A model generated the notes under the pieces. That model ran no database searches and had not been told where the DNA came from. It worked only from the letters and a program-made list of their open reading frames with translations. From contig JAIVJV010000007.1 in assembly GCA_020199835.1 (NCBI GenBank), positions 1 through 64,000 on the forward strand: a stretch of DNA of 64,000 bases, in the 5' to 3' direction. Shown here one piece after another: positions 1 through 8,733 of the stretch. The position numbers and the translations under genes are program-made. Source of the stretch: Acidobacteriota bacterium (GTDB lineage: Bacteria; Acidobacteriota; Blastocatellia; Pyrinomonadales; Pyrinomonadaceae). The first letter of the stretch is position 1, and each line of letters starts with the position of its first letter.

Positions 1-136
1 GGTGATGCCGGGCGACAACGTGCAGATGTCGATCGAGCTGATTGCGCCCATCGCCATGGAGAAGGGGTTGCGCTTCGCCATTCGTGAAGGCGGCCGCACG
101 GTCGGAGCCGGCACCGTTTCGGAAGTGGTTGAGTAG
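1..136 (+). CDS. tuf: Elongation factor Tu, C-terminal end (5' truncated by window)
   Basis: Only the last 44 codons are present; the gene enters from the left edge. The reading frame starting at base 2 gives [14 protein letters not shown], then [14 protein letters not shown], then GAGTV and a TAG stop, which is the conserved domain III end of EF-Tu, the GTPase that delivers aminoacyl-tRNA to the ribosome. The stop is 3 bases before rpsJ, so it is probably co-transcribed with the S10 operon, the usual arrangement in many bacteria. Confidence 0.95.
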   Translation, partial: VMPGDNVQMSIELIAPIAMEKGLRFAIREGGRTVGAGTVSEVVE

Positions 137-139
137 CTT

Positions 140-457
140 ATGAACGAAAAGATCAGAATCCGTCTCAAGGCTTACGATCACCGCGTGTTGGACCAGTCCA
201 CCACGGAGATCGTCGAAACCGCCAAACGCACCGGCGCTCGCGTAGCGGGTCCAATCCCGTTACCGACGGTCAAAAACAAATGGACCGTTTTGCGTTCGCC
301 GCACGTGGACAAGAAGTCGCGCGAGCAGTTTGAAATCCGCACGCACAAGCGATTGATGGACATTCTCGATCCCACGCCGCAGACGGTTGACGCGCTGATG
401 AAGCTCGATCTGCCGGCGGGTGTGGATGTCGAGATCAAGGCGTTCGGCAGGCAATAA
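140..457 (+). CDS. rpsJ: 30S ribosomal protein S10
   Basis: The 105-residue product is S10, a 30S head protein that also acts as NusE in antitermination. The start [20 protein letters not shown], the GPIPLPT loop and the [14 protein letters not shown] segment match the family, and the length is typical. It begins 3 bases after tuf and leads the S10 operon. The 88-base spacer before rplC is unusually long and is filled by a heptamer repeat hairpin described separately. Confidence 0.98.
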   Translation: MNEKIRIRLKAYDHRVLDQSTTEIVETAKRTGARVAGPIPLPTVKNKWTVLRSPHVDKKSREQFEIRTHKRLMDILDPTPQTVDALMKLDLPAGVDVEIKAFGRQ

Positions 458-462
458 GACAT

Positions 463-545
463 TGTTGATTGTCAATTGCTGATTGCCGATTTGAAGAGGC
501 ACACGGCAGGCGAATAAATCGGCAATCGGAAATCGGAAATCGAAA
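463..545 (+). repeat. Heptamer-array inverted repeat 1 (rpsJ-rplC spacer)
   Basis: The left arm reads as successive 7-base words ATTGTTG ATTGTCA and then ATTGCTG ATTGCCG. The right arm reads AATCGGC AATCGGA and then AATCGGA AATCGAA. GATTGCCGATTT on the left is the exact reverse complement of AAATCGGCAATC on the right, so a hairpin with a loop of about 25 bases can form. The right arm ends directly on the rplC ATG and leaves no recognisable Shine-Dalgarno sequence. Confidence 0.85.
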
Positions 546-1199
546 ATGATAAACGGAATCATCGGAAGAAAAATCGGCATGACGCAGATCTTCGCAGCCG
601 ACGGCACGGTCACGCCCGTGACCGTGATCAAGGCTGGTCCCTGCGTCGTGGTCCAGAAGAAGTCTGCGGCAGGTCCGGACGGTTACGACGCCGTGCAACT
701 CGGCCTGGTCGATGAGATCCCGCTGAGGTTGAAGAACGTCACCAAGCCGATGCGCGGCCACTTCGAAAAGACCGGCGGCGGCATTCCGCCAACCCGGATC
801 TTGAAGGAGTTCCGGCTGTCGGAGGGTGGCGATGGCATGAACGTAGGCGACAAAGTGCTTGTCGATCAGTTTGCCGACGGCGAGATGGTAGACGTCATCG
901 GCCGTTCGAAGGGCCGCGGCTTTGCCGGTACGATCAAGCGGCACCACTTCAATCGTGGTCCCGAATCGCACGGCTCTATGAACGTGCGAGCGCCGGGTTC
1001 GATTGGCGCGTCGGCGTATCCGTCGCGAGTTATCAAGGGCACTCGTTCGTCGGGCCACATGGGCGACGCACGAATCACCACCAAGGGACTGACGGTTGCC
1101 CGCGTCGATGCGGAGAACAACCTTTTGATGATTCGTGGCGCGGTGCCAGGGCCGAATGGCAGTGTCGTGATCGTGCGCAAGTCGATGAAGAAAAAGTAG
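546..1199 (+). CDS. rplC: 50S ribosomal protein L3
   Basis: The 217-residue product is L3, which binds 23S rRNA early in assembly and reaches toward the peptidyl transferase centre. The N-terminus [13 protein letters not shown] and the later [14 protein letters not shown] and GHMG segments are family hallmarks. The ATG lies in the repeat's last word, and the preceding bases (AATCGGAAATCGAAA) contain no GGAGG-like element, so initiation may depend on coupling or on the folded repeat. rplD follows after 9 bases. Confidence 0.98.
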   Translation: MINGIIGRKIGMTQIFAADGTVTPVTVIKAGPCVVVQKKSAAGPDGYDAVQLGLVDEIPLRLKNVTKPMRGHFEKTGGGIPPTRILKEFRLSEGGDGMNVGDKVLVDQFADGEMVDVIGRSKGRGFAGTIKRHHFNRGPESHGSMNVRAPGSIGASAYPSRVIKGTRSSGHMGDARITTKGLTVARVDAENNLLMIRGAVPGPNGSVVIVRKSMKKK

Positions 1200-1208
1200 G
1201 AGTGGGTT

Positions 1209-1928
1209 ATGCCGACAGTTAAGGTGCGCAACATAAAGAACGAAGAGGTTGGCGAAGTCGAGCTGTCTGACGTTGTTTTTGGCGCGCCGTTCAATGAGCA
1301 TTTAGTCCATGCCGCGGTGCGCAATTACATGGCGAATGCGCGCCAGGGCACTTCGGCTACGAAGACTCGTGGCGACGTTTCGGGCGCCGGCCGCAAACTC
1401 TGGAAACAGAAGGGCACGGGCCGCGCGCGTATCGCGTCGCTGCGTTCGCCCCTTTGGAAGGGCGGCGGCAACGCGCATGGACCACAGCCCCGCGACTGGT
1501 CCTACAACATGCCGAAAAAGATGCGGCAAGGCGCATTGCGCTCCGCCCTCTCGGAGCGCGTGCGCGAGGGAAATGTGTTTGTGGTCGAGGGCTGGGGACT
1601 CGACAAACCGAAGACTAAAGAGTTTGCCCAGTCATTGACGACGCTCGGACTCGGCGGCAAGACGCTGATTGTTGATTCGCTCGAGAACGACAACCTGATG
1701 TTGTCGGCGAGAAACATGCGCCAGACGAAAGTCGTGAACAGCTTCGGTTTGAACATCTACGACCTGCTTTATCACGATCACCTGGTGCTCTCGCGTGAAG
1801 CCGCGAGCGAACTCGAACAGTTGCTCGGTGCGCGCAACGGCGAGGAACAGCGGGGCGAAACGGAAGCGGGCGAAGAGGCTTCGGAAAAGCCGAAGCGCAC
1901 TCGTAAACCGAAAGAGGAGGCGGCCTAA
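1209..1928 (+). CDS. rplD: 50S ribosomal protein L4, acidic/basic tail
   Basis: L4 (239 residues) binds 23S rRNA domain I and lines the exit tunnel; in some bacteria it also represses the S10 operon. The motif RQGTSATKTRGDVSGAG followed by KQKGTGRAR and the GGG(N)AHGP loop identify it. The usual family length is about 205-210; here roughly the last 30 residues form a low-complexity charged tail (NGEEQRGETEAGEEASEKPK and following) with no counterpart in typical L4. rplW follows after 2 bases. Confidence 0.97.
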   Translation: MPTVKVRNIKNEEVGEVELSDVVFGAPFNEHLVHAAVRNYMANARQGTSATKTRGDVSGAGRKLWKQKGTGRARIASLRSPLWKGGGNAHGPQPRDWSYNMPKKMRQGALRSALSERVREGNVFVVEGWGLDKPKTKEFAQSLTTLGLGGKTLIVDSLENDNLMLSARNMRQTKVVNSFGLNIYDLLYHDHLVLSREAASELEQLLGARNGEEQRGETEAGEEASEKPKRTRKPKEEAA

Positions 1929-1930
1929 AG

Positions 1931-2236
1931 ATGAGAACTGTTTGGGACATCATCAAGTCGCCGGTGATTACCGAGAAGGCGCTGGCCGCGAAGGAAGAGA
2001 CGCAGGATGCGAGACAGTTGTTGACCTTCAGAGTCGATCGCAAGGCAACGAAGCCCGAGATCAAGTCGGCGGTGGAGACGATCTTCCAGGTCAAGGTCGA
2101 TCACATCCGCACGATCAACTTCATGGGCAAGACCGCGCGGCGTGGACGTTTTGAAGGCCGCAAGCCTTCGTGGAAAAAAGCTTACGTGACTCTGAAGCAG
2201 GGCGAGAAGCCGGTTGATTACGGCGAAGCGGTATAA
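1931..2236 (+). CDS. rplW: 50S ribosomal protein L23
   Basis: The 101-residue L23 sits at the tunnel exit and is a docking site for trigger factor and SRP. The pattern [11 protein letters not shown] near the start, [17 protein letters not shown] and the [19 protein letters not shown] loop are characteristic. It follows rplD by 2 bases, indicating coupled translation. Only 16 bases, made of a CACGGATTACACAG word, separate it from rplB. Confidence 0.98.
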   Translation: MRTVWDIIKSPVITEKALAAKEETQDARQLLTFRVDRKATKPEIKSAVETIFQVKVDHIRTINFMGKTARRGRFEGRKPSWKKAYVTLKQGEKPVDYGEAV

Positions 2237-2252
2237 GCCACGGATTACACAG
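2237..2252 (+). repeat. CACGGATTACACAG word forming the rplB leader
   Basis: The whole rplW-rplB spacer is GCCACGGATTACACAG, immediately before ATG. There is no Shine-Dalgarno sequence in it. A closely related word makes both arms of the hairpin at 40433-40473, so this is a recurrent short intergenic sequence rather than unique leader DNA. Confidence 0.6.
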
Positions 2253-3083
2253 ATGGGTATAAAAAAATTAACACCAACATCGGCGGCGCGGCGTTACCAG
2301 ACGTATCTGACGCGTGATGAGTTGACGGTTGGAGCTGTTCCTGAGAAGTCTCTGCTCGAGCCGAAGAAGCGGATCTCGGGACGCAACAACGATGGCCGGA
2401 TCACCGTTCGGCGTCGTGGTGGCGGTCACAAGCGTTTCTATCGCGTGGTTGATTTCAAGCGTGACAAAGAAGGCGTGCCGGGCCGCGTGACGCAGATCGA
2501 ATACGATCCGAATCGTTCGGCGCACATCGCGCTCATCACTTATCTCGACGGCGAAAAGCGCTACATCATCGCGCCGACGGGTCTGGAAGTCGGCAAGCAG
2601 ATCATGAGCGGCGCCGACGCGGACATTCTTCCGGGCAACACGCTGCCGCTGATCAATATCCCGCTCGGTACGCAGATTCACAACATCGAGTTGCGTCCAG
2701 GCAAGGGCGGTCAGATGGCCCGTTCGGCGGGAACGTTTGCGCAGCTTGTGGCGAAGGAAGGCGAGTACGCGCAGTTGCGCATGCCGTCAGGTGAAGTTCG
2801 GCGCGTGCCGCTGGTTTGCCGCGCGACGGTGGGCCAGGTTGGAAACATCGAGCACGAAAACGTTTCACTTGGAAAAGCCGGACGTTCGCGCTGGAAAGGC
2901 TTGCGACCGAAAGTTCGCGGCGTGGCGATGAACCCGGTGGACCACCCGCACGGCGGTGGCGAAGGCAAGACTTCGGGCGGCCGCAACCCGGTGACTCCGT
3001 GGGGCCAGCCAACGCGTGGTTATAAGACGCGTAGTAACAAGCGCACGCAGAAGATGATCCTGAAGGATCGGAGAACCAAGTAA
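2253..3083 (+). CDS. rplB: 50S ribosomal protein L2
   Basis: L2 (276 residues) is needed for subunit association and peptidyl transfer. The start at 2253 gives [19 protein letters not shown], the normal family N-terminus; an in-frame ATG at 2214 lies inside rplW and would add 13 unrelated residues. The highly conserved [13 protein letters not shown] block is present, with the conserved His at about residue 231. The stop overlaps the rpsS start by one base (TAATG), so translation is coupled. Confidence 0.98.
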   Translation: MGIKKLTPTSAARRYQTYLTRDELTVGAVPEKSLLEPKKRISGRNNDGRITVRRRGGGHKRFYRVVDFKRDKEGVPGRVTQIEYDPNRSAHIALITYLDGEKRYIIAPTGLEVGKQIMSGADADILPGNTLPLINIPLGTQIHNIELRPGKGGQMARSAGTFAQLVAKEGEYAQLRMPSGEVRRVPLVCRATVGQVGNIEHENVSLGKAGRSRWKGLRPKVRGVAMNPVDHPHGGGEGKTSGGRNPVTPWGQPTRGYKTRSNKRTQKMILKDRRTK

Positions 3084-3388
3084 TGGCTCGTTCAGTTAAA
3101 AAAGGCCCGTTCATCGATAAAGGTATTACAAAGGCGGTGGAGAAGGCGCGGTCCGCGGGTCAGCGTCCCCCGGTGATCAAGACCTGGTCGCGTCGTTCGA
3201 CGATCACGCCGGACATGGTGGGACTCACCTTCGGCGTGCACAACGGCAAACGACATCTGCCGATCTACGTGACGGAAAACATGGTGGGCCACAAGCTCGG
3301 CGAGTTCGCTCCGACGCGGACGTTTAAGGGCCACTCCGGTACAAAGGTAGAAAAGACGAGCAAGGTCGCGGGTGCGCCTCCGAAATAA
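3083..3388 (+). CDS. rpsS: 30S ribosomal protein S19
   Basis: The 101-residue S19 binds 16S rRNA in the head next to S13. [15 protein letters not shown], the [16 protein letters not shown] segment and the [15 protein letters not shown] motif are diagnostic, and the length is typical though at the upper end. It starts on the last base of the rplB stop codon. A 113-base repeat-filled spacer separates it from rplV, which is unusual because the two genes normally abut. Confidence 0.98.
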   Translation: MARSVKKGPFIDKGITKAVEKARSAGQRPPVIKTWSRRSTITPDMVGLTFGVHNGKRHLPIYVTENMVGHKLGEFAPTRTFKGHSGTKVEKTSKVAGAPPK

Positions 3389-3392
3389 GATC

Positions 3393-3488
3393 ATTGCCGA
3401 TTTCCGATTGTCGATTGCCGATTGGAAATCCGAAGGCGACAAATCGAAGAAGTAAATTGGCAATTGGCAATCAAAAATCGGCAATCAA
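3393..3488 (+). repeat. Heptamer-array inverted repeat 2 (rpsS-rplV spacer)
   Basis: The left part reads ATTGCCG ATTTCCG ATTGTCG and then ATTGCCG ATTGGAA. The right part carries AATTGGC twice, AATCAAA, AATCGGC and AATCAAC. The arms are degenerate reverse complements. The loop region is longer here and contains an extra AAATCG word. A purine-rich GAGGCAGAAGG stretch follows before rplV, so this copy, unlike copies 1 and 3, leaves a usable ribosome-binding site. Confidence 0.8.
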
Positions 3489-3501
3489 CAGAGGCAGAAG
3501 G

Positions 3502-4020
3502 ATGGAAGCAACAGCGAGTGCGAGATATTTGCGGGGTTCGGCGCAGAAGGCGCGGCTCGTCGTCGATATGATTCGCGGCAAGGACGTTAACCAGGCGCTG
3601 GCGATCCTGAGGTTTACGAAGAAGCGCGCTGCAGGTCATATTGAGAAGTGCATGCGCTCGGCGATCGCGAATGCGAATGAGGCGGCTGAGAAGGCGAACA
3701 TCTCGATCGACCCCGATGATTTGTGGGTGCGAACGGCGTTTGTCGATCGTGGACCAACGAAGAATCGTCGCCGTGTTCGCCCCGCGCCACAGGGAAGGGC
3801 GTATCGCGAGCAGCGGCACTTTTGTCACGTCACGATCTCGTTGAGTAATGATGCTCGGCCTGACCCGAAGGCGCCTAAGAATGGTCGCAAAGCGGCACCT
3901 GCGCCCGCGGCCGGAGAAGACCAGGCTGCAACCAAGACGCCGGCGGCGAGTAAGGCACGTAAACGTGGTGGCGCCGCGGCGGCACCACGCGCGAAGCGTA
4001 GCAAGAAGGCGGAAGAATAG
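3502..4020 (+). CDS. rplV: 50S ribosomal protein L22 with long basic tail
   Basis: L22 lines the exit tunnel through its beta hairpin. Starting at ATG 3502, preceded by GAGGCAGAAGG, the protein opens with [20 protein letters not shown] as expected; an upstream in-frame start would translate the repeat array. The core ends near residue 115 with [12 protein letters not shown]. About 55 further residues rich in Lys, Ala, Arg and Pro extend it to 172, compared with about 110-120 in most bacteria. rpsC follows after 8 bases. Confidence 0.96.
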   Translation: MEATASARYLRGSAQKARLVVDMIRGKDVNQALAILRFTKKRAAGHIEKCMRSAIANANEAAEKANISIDPDDLWVRTAFVDRGPTKNRRRVRPAPQGRAYREQRHFCHVTISLSNDARPDPKAPKNGRKAAPAPAAGEDQAATKTPAASKARKRGGAAAAPRAKRSKKAEE

Positions 4021-4028
4021 GAGTAAAC

Positions 4029-4796
4029 GTGGGTCAAAAAGTTCATCCATACGGTTTTCGGCTCGGCTACAACAAAGACTGGCACTCGCACTGGTTTGCC
4101 AAGAAACAGTTTGGCGAGTTCCTGCTGGAAGATCTGAAACTAAAGCGAGATCTAAAACAGCGTTTCGCCGGCGCCGGTGTGTCGCACGTCGATATCGAAC
4201 GTGCCGCTAACCGTCTGAAGATCATCATCTACACCTCGCGACCGGGCATCATCATCGGCCGCAAGGGGGCTGAGATCGACAAGCTCAAGAGCGACCTCTC
4301 GATGAAGACGGGCCGCGAAGTGCTCGTTTCGATCCAGGAGATCCACAAGCCCGAGCTCAACGCGCAGTTGCAGGCCGAAAAGATTGCCGCGCAACTCGAG
4401 AAGCGCATCGCTTTTCGTCGCGCCATGCGCAAGGCGGTTGAAGAGTCGCTTCGCTTCGGCGCGCAGGGAATCAAGGTGAAGGTGAGTGGTCGTTTGAACG
4501 GCGCGGAAATCGCCCGCAGCGAGTGGCACCTCCAAGGACGACTGCCGCTGCACACGTTGCGCGCGGATATCGACTACGGTCTTGCCGAGGCGCGAACAAC
4601 GTTCGGACAGATCGGTGTCAAGGTTTGGATCTACCGCGGTGAGATCATGGATCCGAAGGCTGCGATGGCTCGCGGCACCGGATCGGATCCGATCAACGAA
4701 ACGCGCACTGGTGAGCGTGAGCGCCGCCCGCGCACCCGCCGCGAACGTGAGGGCGGATCTGATGGCCGGCGACCGCGTGGAAATGAGAATCAGTAG
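4029..4796 (+). CDS. rpsC: 30S ribosomal protein S3
   Basis: S3 (255 residues) lies at the mRNA entrance and has helicase activity with S4 and S5. GTG start; [20 protein letters not shown] is the standard N-terminus. The KH-domain [11 protein letters not shown] loop and the C-terminal domain ending [10 protein letters not shown] follow. The last 40 or so residues are an Arg/Glu-rich tail ([16 protein letters not shown]) longer than in E. coli S3. The start follows rplV by 8 bases. Confidence 0.97.
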   Translation: MGQKVHPYGFRLGYNKDWHSHWFAKKQFGEFLLEDLKLKRDLKQRFAGAGVSHVDIERAANRLKIIIYTSRPGIIIGRKGAEIDKLKSDLSMKTGREVLVSIQEIHKPELNAQLQAEKIAAQLEKRIAFRRAMRKAVEESLRFGAQGIKVKVSGRLNGAEIARSEWHLQGRLPLHTLRADIDYGLAEARTTFGQIGVKVWIYRGEIMDPKAAMARGTGSDPINETRTGERERRPRTRREREGGSDGRRPRGNENQ

Positions 4797-4815
4797 GACA
4801 AGGATCTAACGAATC

Positions 4816-5244
4816 ATGTTGATGCCGAAGAAAGTTAAGCACCGAAAGCAGATGCGCGGACGCATGACCGGCGTCGCGACTCGTGGCAGCGAGATCAGCT
4901 TCGGTGAGTACGGGCTCAAGTGCTTGGAGCCGGCATGGATTACCGACCGCCAGATCGAAGCAGCGCGTATCGCGATGACGCGCCACATCAAGCGTGGCGG
5001 CAAGATCTGGATTCGCATGTTTCCCGACAAACCGGTGACGAAGAAGCCGGCGGAAACGCGCATGGGCAAAGGCAAGGGCGCGCCGGAATACTGGGTAGCA
5101 GTAGTTAAGCCCGGTCGCATTCTTTACGAGATCGAAGGTGTTGACGAGAAAACCGCTCGCGACGCCATGCGACTTGCGGCGCAGAAGCTGCCGATCAGAA
5201 CGAAGTTTGTGACCCGCGCCGATCAGGAAGGAGGCGCGATCTAG
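4816..5244 (+). CDS. rplP: 50S ribosomal protein L16
   Basis: L16 (142 residues) helps shape the A site and binds 5S/23S rRNA late in assembly. [19 protein letters not shown], then [20 protein letters not shown] and [19 protein letters not shown] are family signatures. The family usually begins ML(x)PKR, so ATG 4816 is preferred over ATG 4822. The stop is followed 2 bases later by rpmC. Confidence 0.98.
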   Translation: MLMPKKVKHRKQMRGRMTGVATRGSEISFGEYGLKCLEPAWITDRQIEAARIAMTRHIKRGGKIWIRMFPDKPVTKKPAETRMGKGKGAPEYWVAVVKPGRILYEIEGVDEKTARDAMRLAAQKLPIRTKFVTRADQEGGAI

Positions 5245-5246
5245 TC

Positions 5247-5453
5247 ATGAAGAAACGAGAAGAACTCGACAAGTTACGCGAGTTGGGCGACGACGAGTTG
5301 CAGGCCGAAGCTGCGCGTTTGCGTGAATCGCTGTTTCGCCTCAACTTCAAATTGGCCCTTGGCGAAGTTGATGCAGTGAAGCGCATTCGTCAGGAGAAGA
5401 AATCGCTGGCCCGCATTCAAACGATCACGCGCCAGCGCCCGGACAGTAAGTAG
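5247..5453 (+). CDS. rpmC: 50S ribosomal protein L29
   Basis: A 68-residue, two-helix L29, which sits beside L23 at the tunnel exit. The segment LRELGDDELQAEAARLRESL followed by FRLNFKLALG and the terminal helix RIRQEKKSLARIQTITRQR match the family. It lies in the usual place between rplP and rpsQ, with spacers of 2 and 8 bases. Confidence 0.97.
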   Translation: MKKREELDKLRELGDDELQAEAARLRESLFRLNFKLALGEVDAVKRIRQEKKSLARIQTITRQRPDSK

Positions 5454-5461
5454 GAAAAGAA

Positions 5462-5794
5462 ATGGCTGAAAACCAGGAAAACATTCCAACAGAGACTCAG
5501 ACGGCAGAGACTCAGACGGCGGAAGCACCGGCGGCAGACACGAGCCGCGCGCATCGTTCGCAGAAAGTCGGCACCGTTGCGTCTGACAAGATGCAGAAGA
5601 CGGTGATCGTTCGCGTCGATCGTTTGGTGCGGCACACCAAGTACCGTCGTTACGTGCGTCGCACGTCGAAGTTTATGGCGCACGACGAACTGGGCGCGAC
5701 GGTCGGCGATCGAGTGCGCATCGTGGAGACGCGGCCGCTTTCGGCGCGCAAGCGTTGGCGTGTAGTTGAGATAGTGCAAAAAGCCGCGAAGTGA
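5462..5794 (+). CDS. rpsQ: 30S ribosomal protein S17 with N-terminal extension
   Basis: S17 binds the 16S rRNA 5' domain. The OB-fold core starts near residue 33 ([20 protein letters not shown]) and contains [17 protein letters not shown] and [18 protein letters not shown]. Typical bacterial S17 is 80-90 residues; this one is 110 because of about 30 acidic, Thr/Ala-rich N-terminal residues. Part of this extension is an exact in-frame duplication, [10 protein letters not shown]. The AAAAGAA before ATG 5462 is a weak ribosome-binding site. Confidence 0.96.
   Translation: MAENQENIPTETQTAETQTAEAPAADTSRAHRSQKVGTVASDKMQKTVIVRVDRLVRHTKYRRYVRRTSKFMAHDELGATVGDRVRIVETRPLSARKRWRVVEIVQKAAK
5492..5521 (+). 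repeat. Two tandem 15-bp units in rpsQ
   Basis: GAGACTCAGACGGCA occurs twice head to tail, with only the last base differing. The period is a multiple of three and each copy encodes ETQTA in the S17 N-terminal extension, so copy-number change would lengthen the tail without breaking the frame. Confidence 0.85.
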
Positions 5795-5804
5795 GGGGTT
5801 AACT

Positions 5805-6173
5805 ATGATTCAGATGCAGACCTCGTTAGAGGTTGCTGACAATTCGGGAGCGCGGCGCGTGGAAATGATCATGCCCATCGGCGGATCCACGGGAAAGATT
5901 GCCAGTCTCGGTGACCGGATCAAAGTGACCGTCAAAGAGGCTTCTCCCGACGGCACCATCAAAAAGGGAACAGTCCAGGATGCCGTCATCGTGCGTACGC
6001 GCAAGGAAGTGCGCCGCGCTGATGGCACTTATGTCAGGTTTGATCAGAACGCCGCGGTGTTGATTAAAGAAGACGGTACGCCGATCGGAACGCGCGTGTT
6101 TGGACCAGTGGCGCGTGAACTGCGCGATAAGAACTTCATGAAGATCGTTTCACTCGCGCCGGAGGTGATTTAA
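5805..6173 (+). CDS. rplN: 50S ribosomal protein L14
   Basis: The 122-residue L14 is at the subunit interface (bridge B8) and is the docking partner of the silencing factor RsfS, itself encoded at 21204 in this window. [20 protein letters not shown], the [18 protein letters not shown] block and [10 protein letters not shown] are conserved, and the length is exactly that of the family. rplX starts 2 bases after the stop. Confidence 0.98.
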   Translation: MIQMQTSLEVADNSGARRVEMIMPIGGSTGKIASLGDRIKVTVKEASPDGTIKKGTVQDAVIVRTRKEVRRADGTYVRFDQNAAVLIKEDGTPIGTRVFGPVARELRDKNFMKIVSLAPEVI

Positions 6174-6175
6174 AG

Positions 6176-6511
6176 GTGGCAGGAACAAAGCGCACGAAGA
6201 TCAAAAAGAACGATCAGGTAGCGGTCATTGCCGGACGCGATAAAGGCCGTCGCGGCCGGGTGCTGGAAGTGAACCCGACGAAGGGCAAAATCAGAGTTGA
6301 AGGCATCGGGATGATCAAGCGGCACCAGAAAGCCAATCCGCAGGCCAATAAAGGCGGCGGCATTGTCGATAAAGAGTCGTTCATCGACATTTCCAACGTG
6401 CAGTTGATCGATCCGCAATCGGGTAAACCGACCCGCGTGAAGTATCTGGTCGACAGTGACGGTTCCAAGACACGAGTGGGCGCGACAAGCGGGCACTCAT
6501 TGGAGAAATAA
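6176..6511 (+). CDS. rplX: 50S ribosomal protein L24
   Basis: L24 (111 residues) is an assembly initiator. GTG start with an overlapping TTTAAAGGTG context; the KOW motif NDQVAVIAGRDKGRRGRVLE is followed by IKRHQKANPQANKGGGIVDK and the ISNVQLIDP segment, all family hallmarks. The GTG is chosen because it lies 2 bases after the rplN stop and gives the expected N-terminus. rplE starts 28 bases later. Confidence 0.97.
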   Translation: MAGTKRTKIKKNDQVAVIAGRDKGRRGRVLEVNPTKGKIRVEGIGMIKRHQKANPQANKGGGIVDKESFIDISNVQLIDPQSGKPTRVKYLVDSDGSKTRVGATSGHSLEK

Positions 6512-6539
6512 GGCGGAGAAGTAGGGCGGAGAAACAGGA

Positions 6540-7082
6540 ATGGCTGCAAGGTTAAAAGAGCGATATCAAAAAGACGTGGCGCCGCAGATTGCCAAGGAGT
6601 TTGGCATCTCGAATCCCATGGCTGTGCCCCGCCTCGAAAAAGTCGTCATCAACATGGGAATGGGCGAAGCGATCGCGAACAACAAGATTCTCGACACGGC
6701 GGCCGACGAGCTGCGCGCCATCACGGGCCAGAAGCCGGTGATCACGAAGGCGAAGAAGTCGATTGCGTCGTTCAAGCTGCGGCAGGGAATGCCGATCGGC
6801 GTGGTGGTAACGCTGCGCGGCGATCGCATGTATGAGTTTTTAGATCGGCTGGTGTCGGTGGCGCTGCCACGCGTCAGAGACTTTCGCGGAGTTTCGCCAA
6901 AGGCTTTCGATGGCCGCGGGAATTACACGATCGGTATTCGCGAACAACTGATCTTTCCGGAGATCGATTTCAACAAGGTCGACAAGCTGCGCGGGATGAA
7001 CATTTCGATCGTGACTACCGCGCGTAACGACGAACAGGCGCGTGCGTTATTGAAGGCGCTTGGCATGCCGTTTAGAACTTAG
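6540..7082 (+). CDS. rplE: 50S ribosomal protein L5
   Basis: L5 (180 residues) binds 5S rRNA and contacts P-site t[40 protein letters not shown] and the [20 protein letters not shown] block identify it. [20 protein letters not shown] and the closing [20 protein letters not shown] are also present. The length is standard. A short GGCGGAGAA-rich spacer precedes the ATG and provides a weak ribosome-binding site. Confidence 0.98.
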   Translation: MAARLKERYQKDVAPQIAKEFGISNPMAVPRLEKVVINMGMGEAIANNKILDTAADELRAITGQKPVITKAKKSIASFKLRQGMPIGVVVTLRGDRMYEFLDRLVSVALPRVRDFRGVSPKAFDGRGNYTIGIREQLIFPEIDFNKVDKLRGMNISIVTTARNDEQARALLKALGMPFRT

Positions 7083-7100
7083 GAACGAAGAAGAAAGTCT

Positions 7101-7286
7101 ATGGCAAAGAAATCACTGATTGCGAAGGCGGCACGCAAACCGAAGTTTTCGGTGCGCGCCTACACTCGATGCAAACGTTGCGGCCGGCCGCGCGGCTACC
7201 TGCGGAAGTTCAACCTGTGCCGCATCTGTTTTCGCGAGTTGGCGCTGCAGGGACAGATCCCTGGCGTAGTTAAGTCGAGTTGGTAA
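7101..7286 (+). CDS. rpsZ: 30S ribosomal protein S14, zinc-binding short form
   Basis: The 61-residue type Z S14 has four cysteines (C24, C27, C40, C43) in a CxxC-x12-CxxC zinc ribbon, and the conserved segment [20 protein letters not shown]. This is the zinc-dependent (C+) form; the long zinc-free form is not seen in the window. It lies in the standard position between rplE and rpsH. Confidence 0.97.
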   Translation: MAKKSLIAKAARKPKFSVRAYTRCKRCGRPRGYLRKFNLCRICFRELALQGQIPGVVKSSW

Positions 7287-7306
7287 TTAACTAACGGAGT
7301 TACTTC

Positions 7307-7699
7307 ATGACTGATCCCATTGCCGATATGTTGACGCGAATCCGCAACGCCATCGCGGCGAAGCATTCGCGCGTTGATATTCCGGCTTCCAAGCTCAAAC
7401 TTGAGATTGCCCGCATCCTGAAGGAAGAGGGCTACATCAATAACTTCGTTATCAAGGGCGAAGGTCTCAAGCGCACGATAAGAATCTTCCTGCGTTACGA
7501 CGCGCGCGGTACGTCTTCAATCACGCACCTCGAGCGCGTTTCGACGCCCGGCCGGCGCGTGTACGTCGGATCGAGTCAGATTCCGAAGGTGCTCGGCGGT
7601 TACGGCATCAACATCGTTTCGACCTCAAAAGGTCTGATGAGCGGCAAGACCGCGCGCCGGGAAAATATCGGCGGAGAGCTGTTGGCGCAGATCTACTAG
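7307..7699 (+). CDS. rpsH: 30S ribosomal protein S8
   Basis: S8 (130 residues) binds the 16S rRNA central domain and is the spc-operon translational repressor in E. coli. MTDPIADMLTRIRNA, the SKLKLEIARILKEEGYI helix and the C-terminal GLMSGKTARRENIGGELLAQ block match. CTAACGGAG before the ATG is a clear ribosome-binding site. Confidence 0.98.
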   Translation: MTDPIADMLTRIRNAIAAKHSRVDIPASKLKLEIARILKEEGYINNFVIKGEGLKRTIRIFLRYDARGTSSITHLERVSTPGRRVYVGSSQIPKVLGGYGINIVSTSKGLMSGKTARRENIGGELLAQIY

Positions 7700-7714
7700 A
7701 ACTGGAAATAGCTT

Positions 7715-8275
7715 ATGTCGCGAATTGGAAAAAAATTAATCACGGTGCCGAAGGGCGTTACCGTCACGGTGCACCAGCAGGAACTTGAAGTTAAAGGTCC
7801 GAAGGGCACGCTGAAGACTCCGATCCCGCAGGGAATCAGTTTCAAGCTGGAAGGCGACGAACTGAAAGCCGAGCGTACATCCGACGAGCAGGCGGCGCTG
7901 CACGGGCTGGCGCGCGCCCTGGCCAACAACGCCATCGTCGGCGTGACTGAAGGATTCAGCAAACAGATGGACGTCGTCGGGGTTGGTTACAAGGCCGACG
8001 TGCAGGGCAAGAAGATCGTCTTCTCGCTCGGCTACTCGCATCCCATCGAGTTTCCGCTGCCCCCCGAAGTGGACGCGAAAGCAGAGCGTCTGACGACGAA
8101 GGGAAGCATCCAGCAGTATCAGACCACGCTGACGTTGACGAGCATCGACAAGCAGAAGCTGGGCCAGGTGGCGGCCGAGATGCACAAGCTGCGCAAACCT
8201 GACGCTTACAAAGGCAAAGGCGTGCGCTATGCGGATGTACCCATTAAGTTGAAACCGGGCAAGACAGGCAAATAG
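7715..8275 (+). CDS. rplF: 50S ribosomal protein L6
   Basis: L6 (186 residues) lies near the factor-binding region. [34 protein letters not shown] and [19 protein letters not shown] are typical. The repeated alpha/beta fold ends in [20 protein letters not shown], the conserved signature. Length is normal to slightly long. The stop is 2 bases from rplR. Confidence 0.98.
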   Translation: MSRIGKKLITVPKGVTVTVHQQELEVKGPKGTLKTPIPQGISFKLEGDELKAERTSDEQAALHGLARALANNAIVGVTEGFSKQMDVVGVGYKADVQGKKIVFSLGYSHPIEFPLPPEVDAKAERLTTKGSIQQYQTTLTLTSIDKQKLGQVAAEMHKLRKPDAYKGKGVRYADVPIKLKPGKTGK

Positions 8276-8277
8276 TC

Positions 8278-8730
8278 ATGGCTACAACAGACAGAGCACA
8301 GATAAGGACCGCGATTCATCAGCGGATTCGACGCAAGGTCAAGGGAAACGGCGAGAAGCCACGGCTCGCGATCTATCGCAGCCTGAACCACATCTACGCC
8401 CAGCTGATCGACGATCAGAACGGACAGACACTTGTCTCCGCGTCGTCAACCGAGAAAGATTTGCGCGGCAACAGCGGCGGCAATCTCGACGCCGCGCGGC
8501 GTATCGGTCAGGCGATTGCCGAGCGAGCCCTCGCGAAAGGGATCGAACAGGTCGTCTTCGATCGCGGTGGGTATCTCTACCATGGTCGAATCAAGGCCCT
8601 GACGGATGCAGCTCGCGCCGCCGGACTGAACAAGCATGAAGCAGTAGCGGAAGCCAATGGCGACCAGCAGCCGGAAGCGCCCGCGGAAGCAACGGCAGAA
8701 AAGAAGCCGCGTAAGAAGAGCAAAGAATAG
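8278..8730 (+). CDS. rplR: 50S ribosomal protein L18 with charged tail
   Basis: L18 carries 5S rRNA to the large subunit. The core contains RQRIRRKV-like [39 protein letters not shown] and [24 protein letters not shown] motifs, and ARAAGL near residue 120. The final 25-30 residues ([20 protein letters not shown]) are a low-complexity extension that takes it to 150 residues, compared with about 115-122 normally. rpsE follows after 3 bases. Confidence 0.96.
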   Translation: MATTDRAQIRTAIHQRIRRKVKGNGEKPRLAIYRSLNHIYAQLIDDQNGQTLVSASSTEKDLRGNSGGNLDAARRIGQAIAERALAKGIEQVVFDRGGYLYHGRIKALTDAARAAGLNKHEAVAEANGDQQPEAPAEATAEKKPRKKSKE

Positions 8731-8733
8731 AAT

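Noticed and set aside
435..1301. Long minus-strand frame opposite rplC (288 codons).
   Set aside because: It lies opposite conserved ribosomal genes, translates the repeat array, and its product looks like the shadow of GC-rich codons with no known motif.
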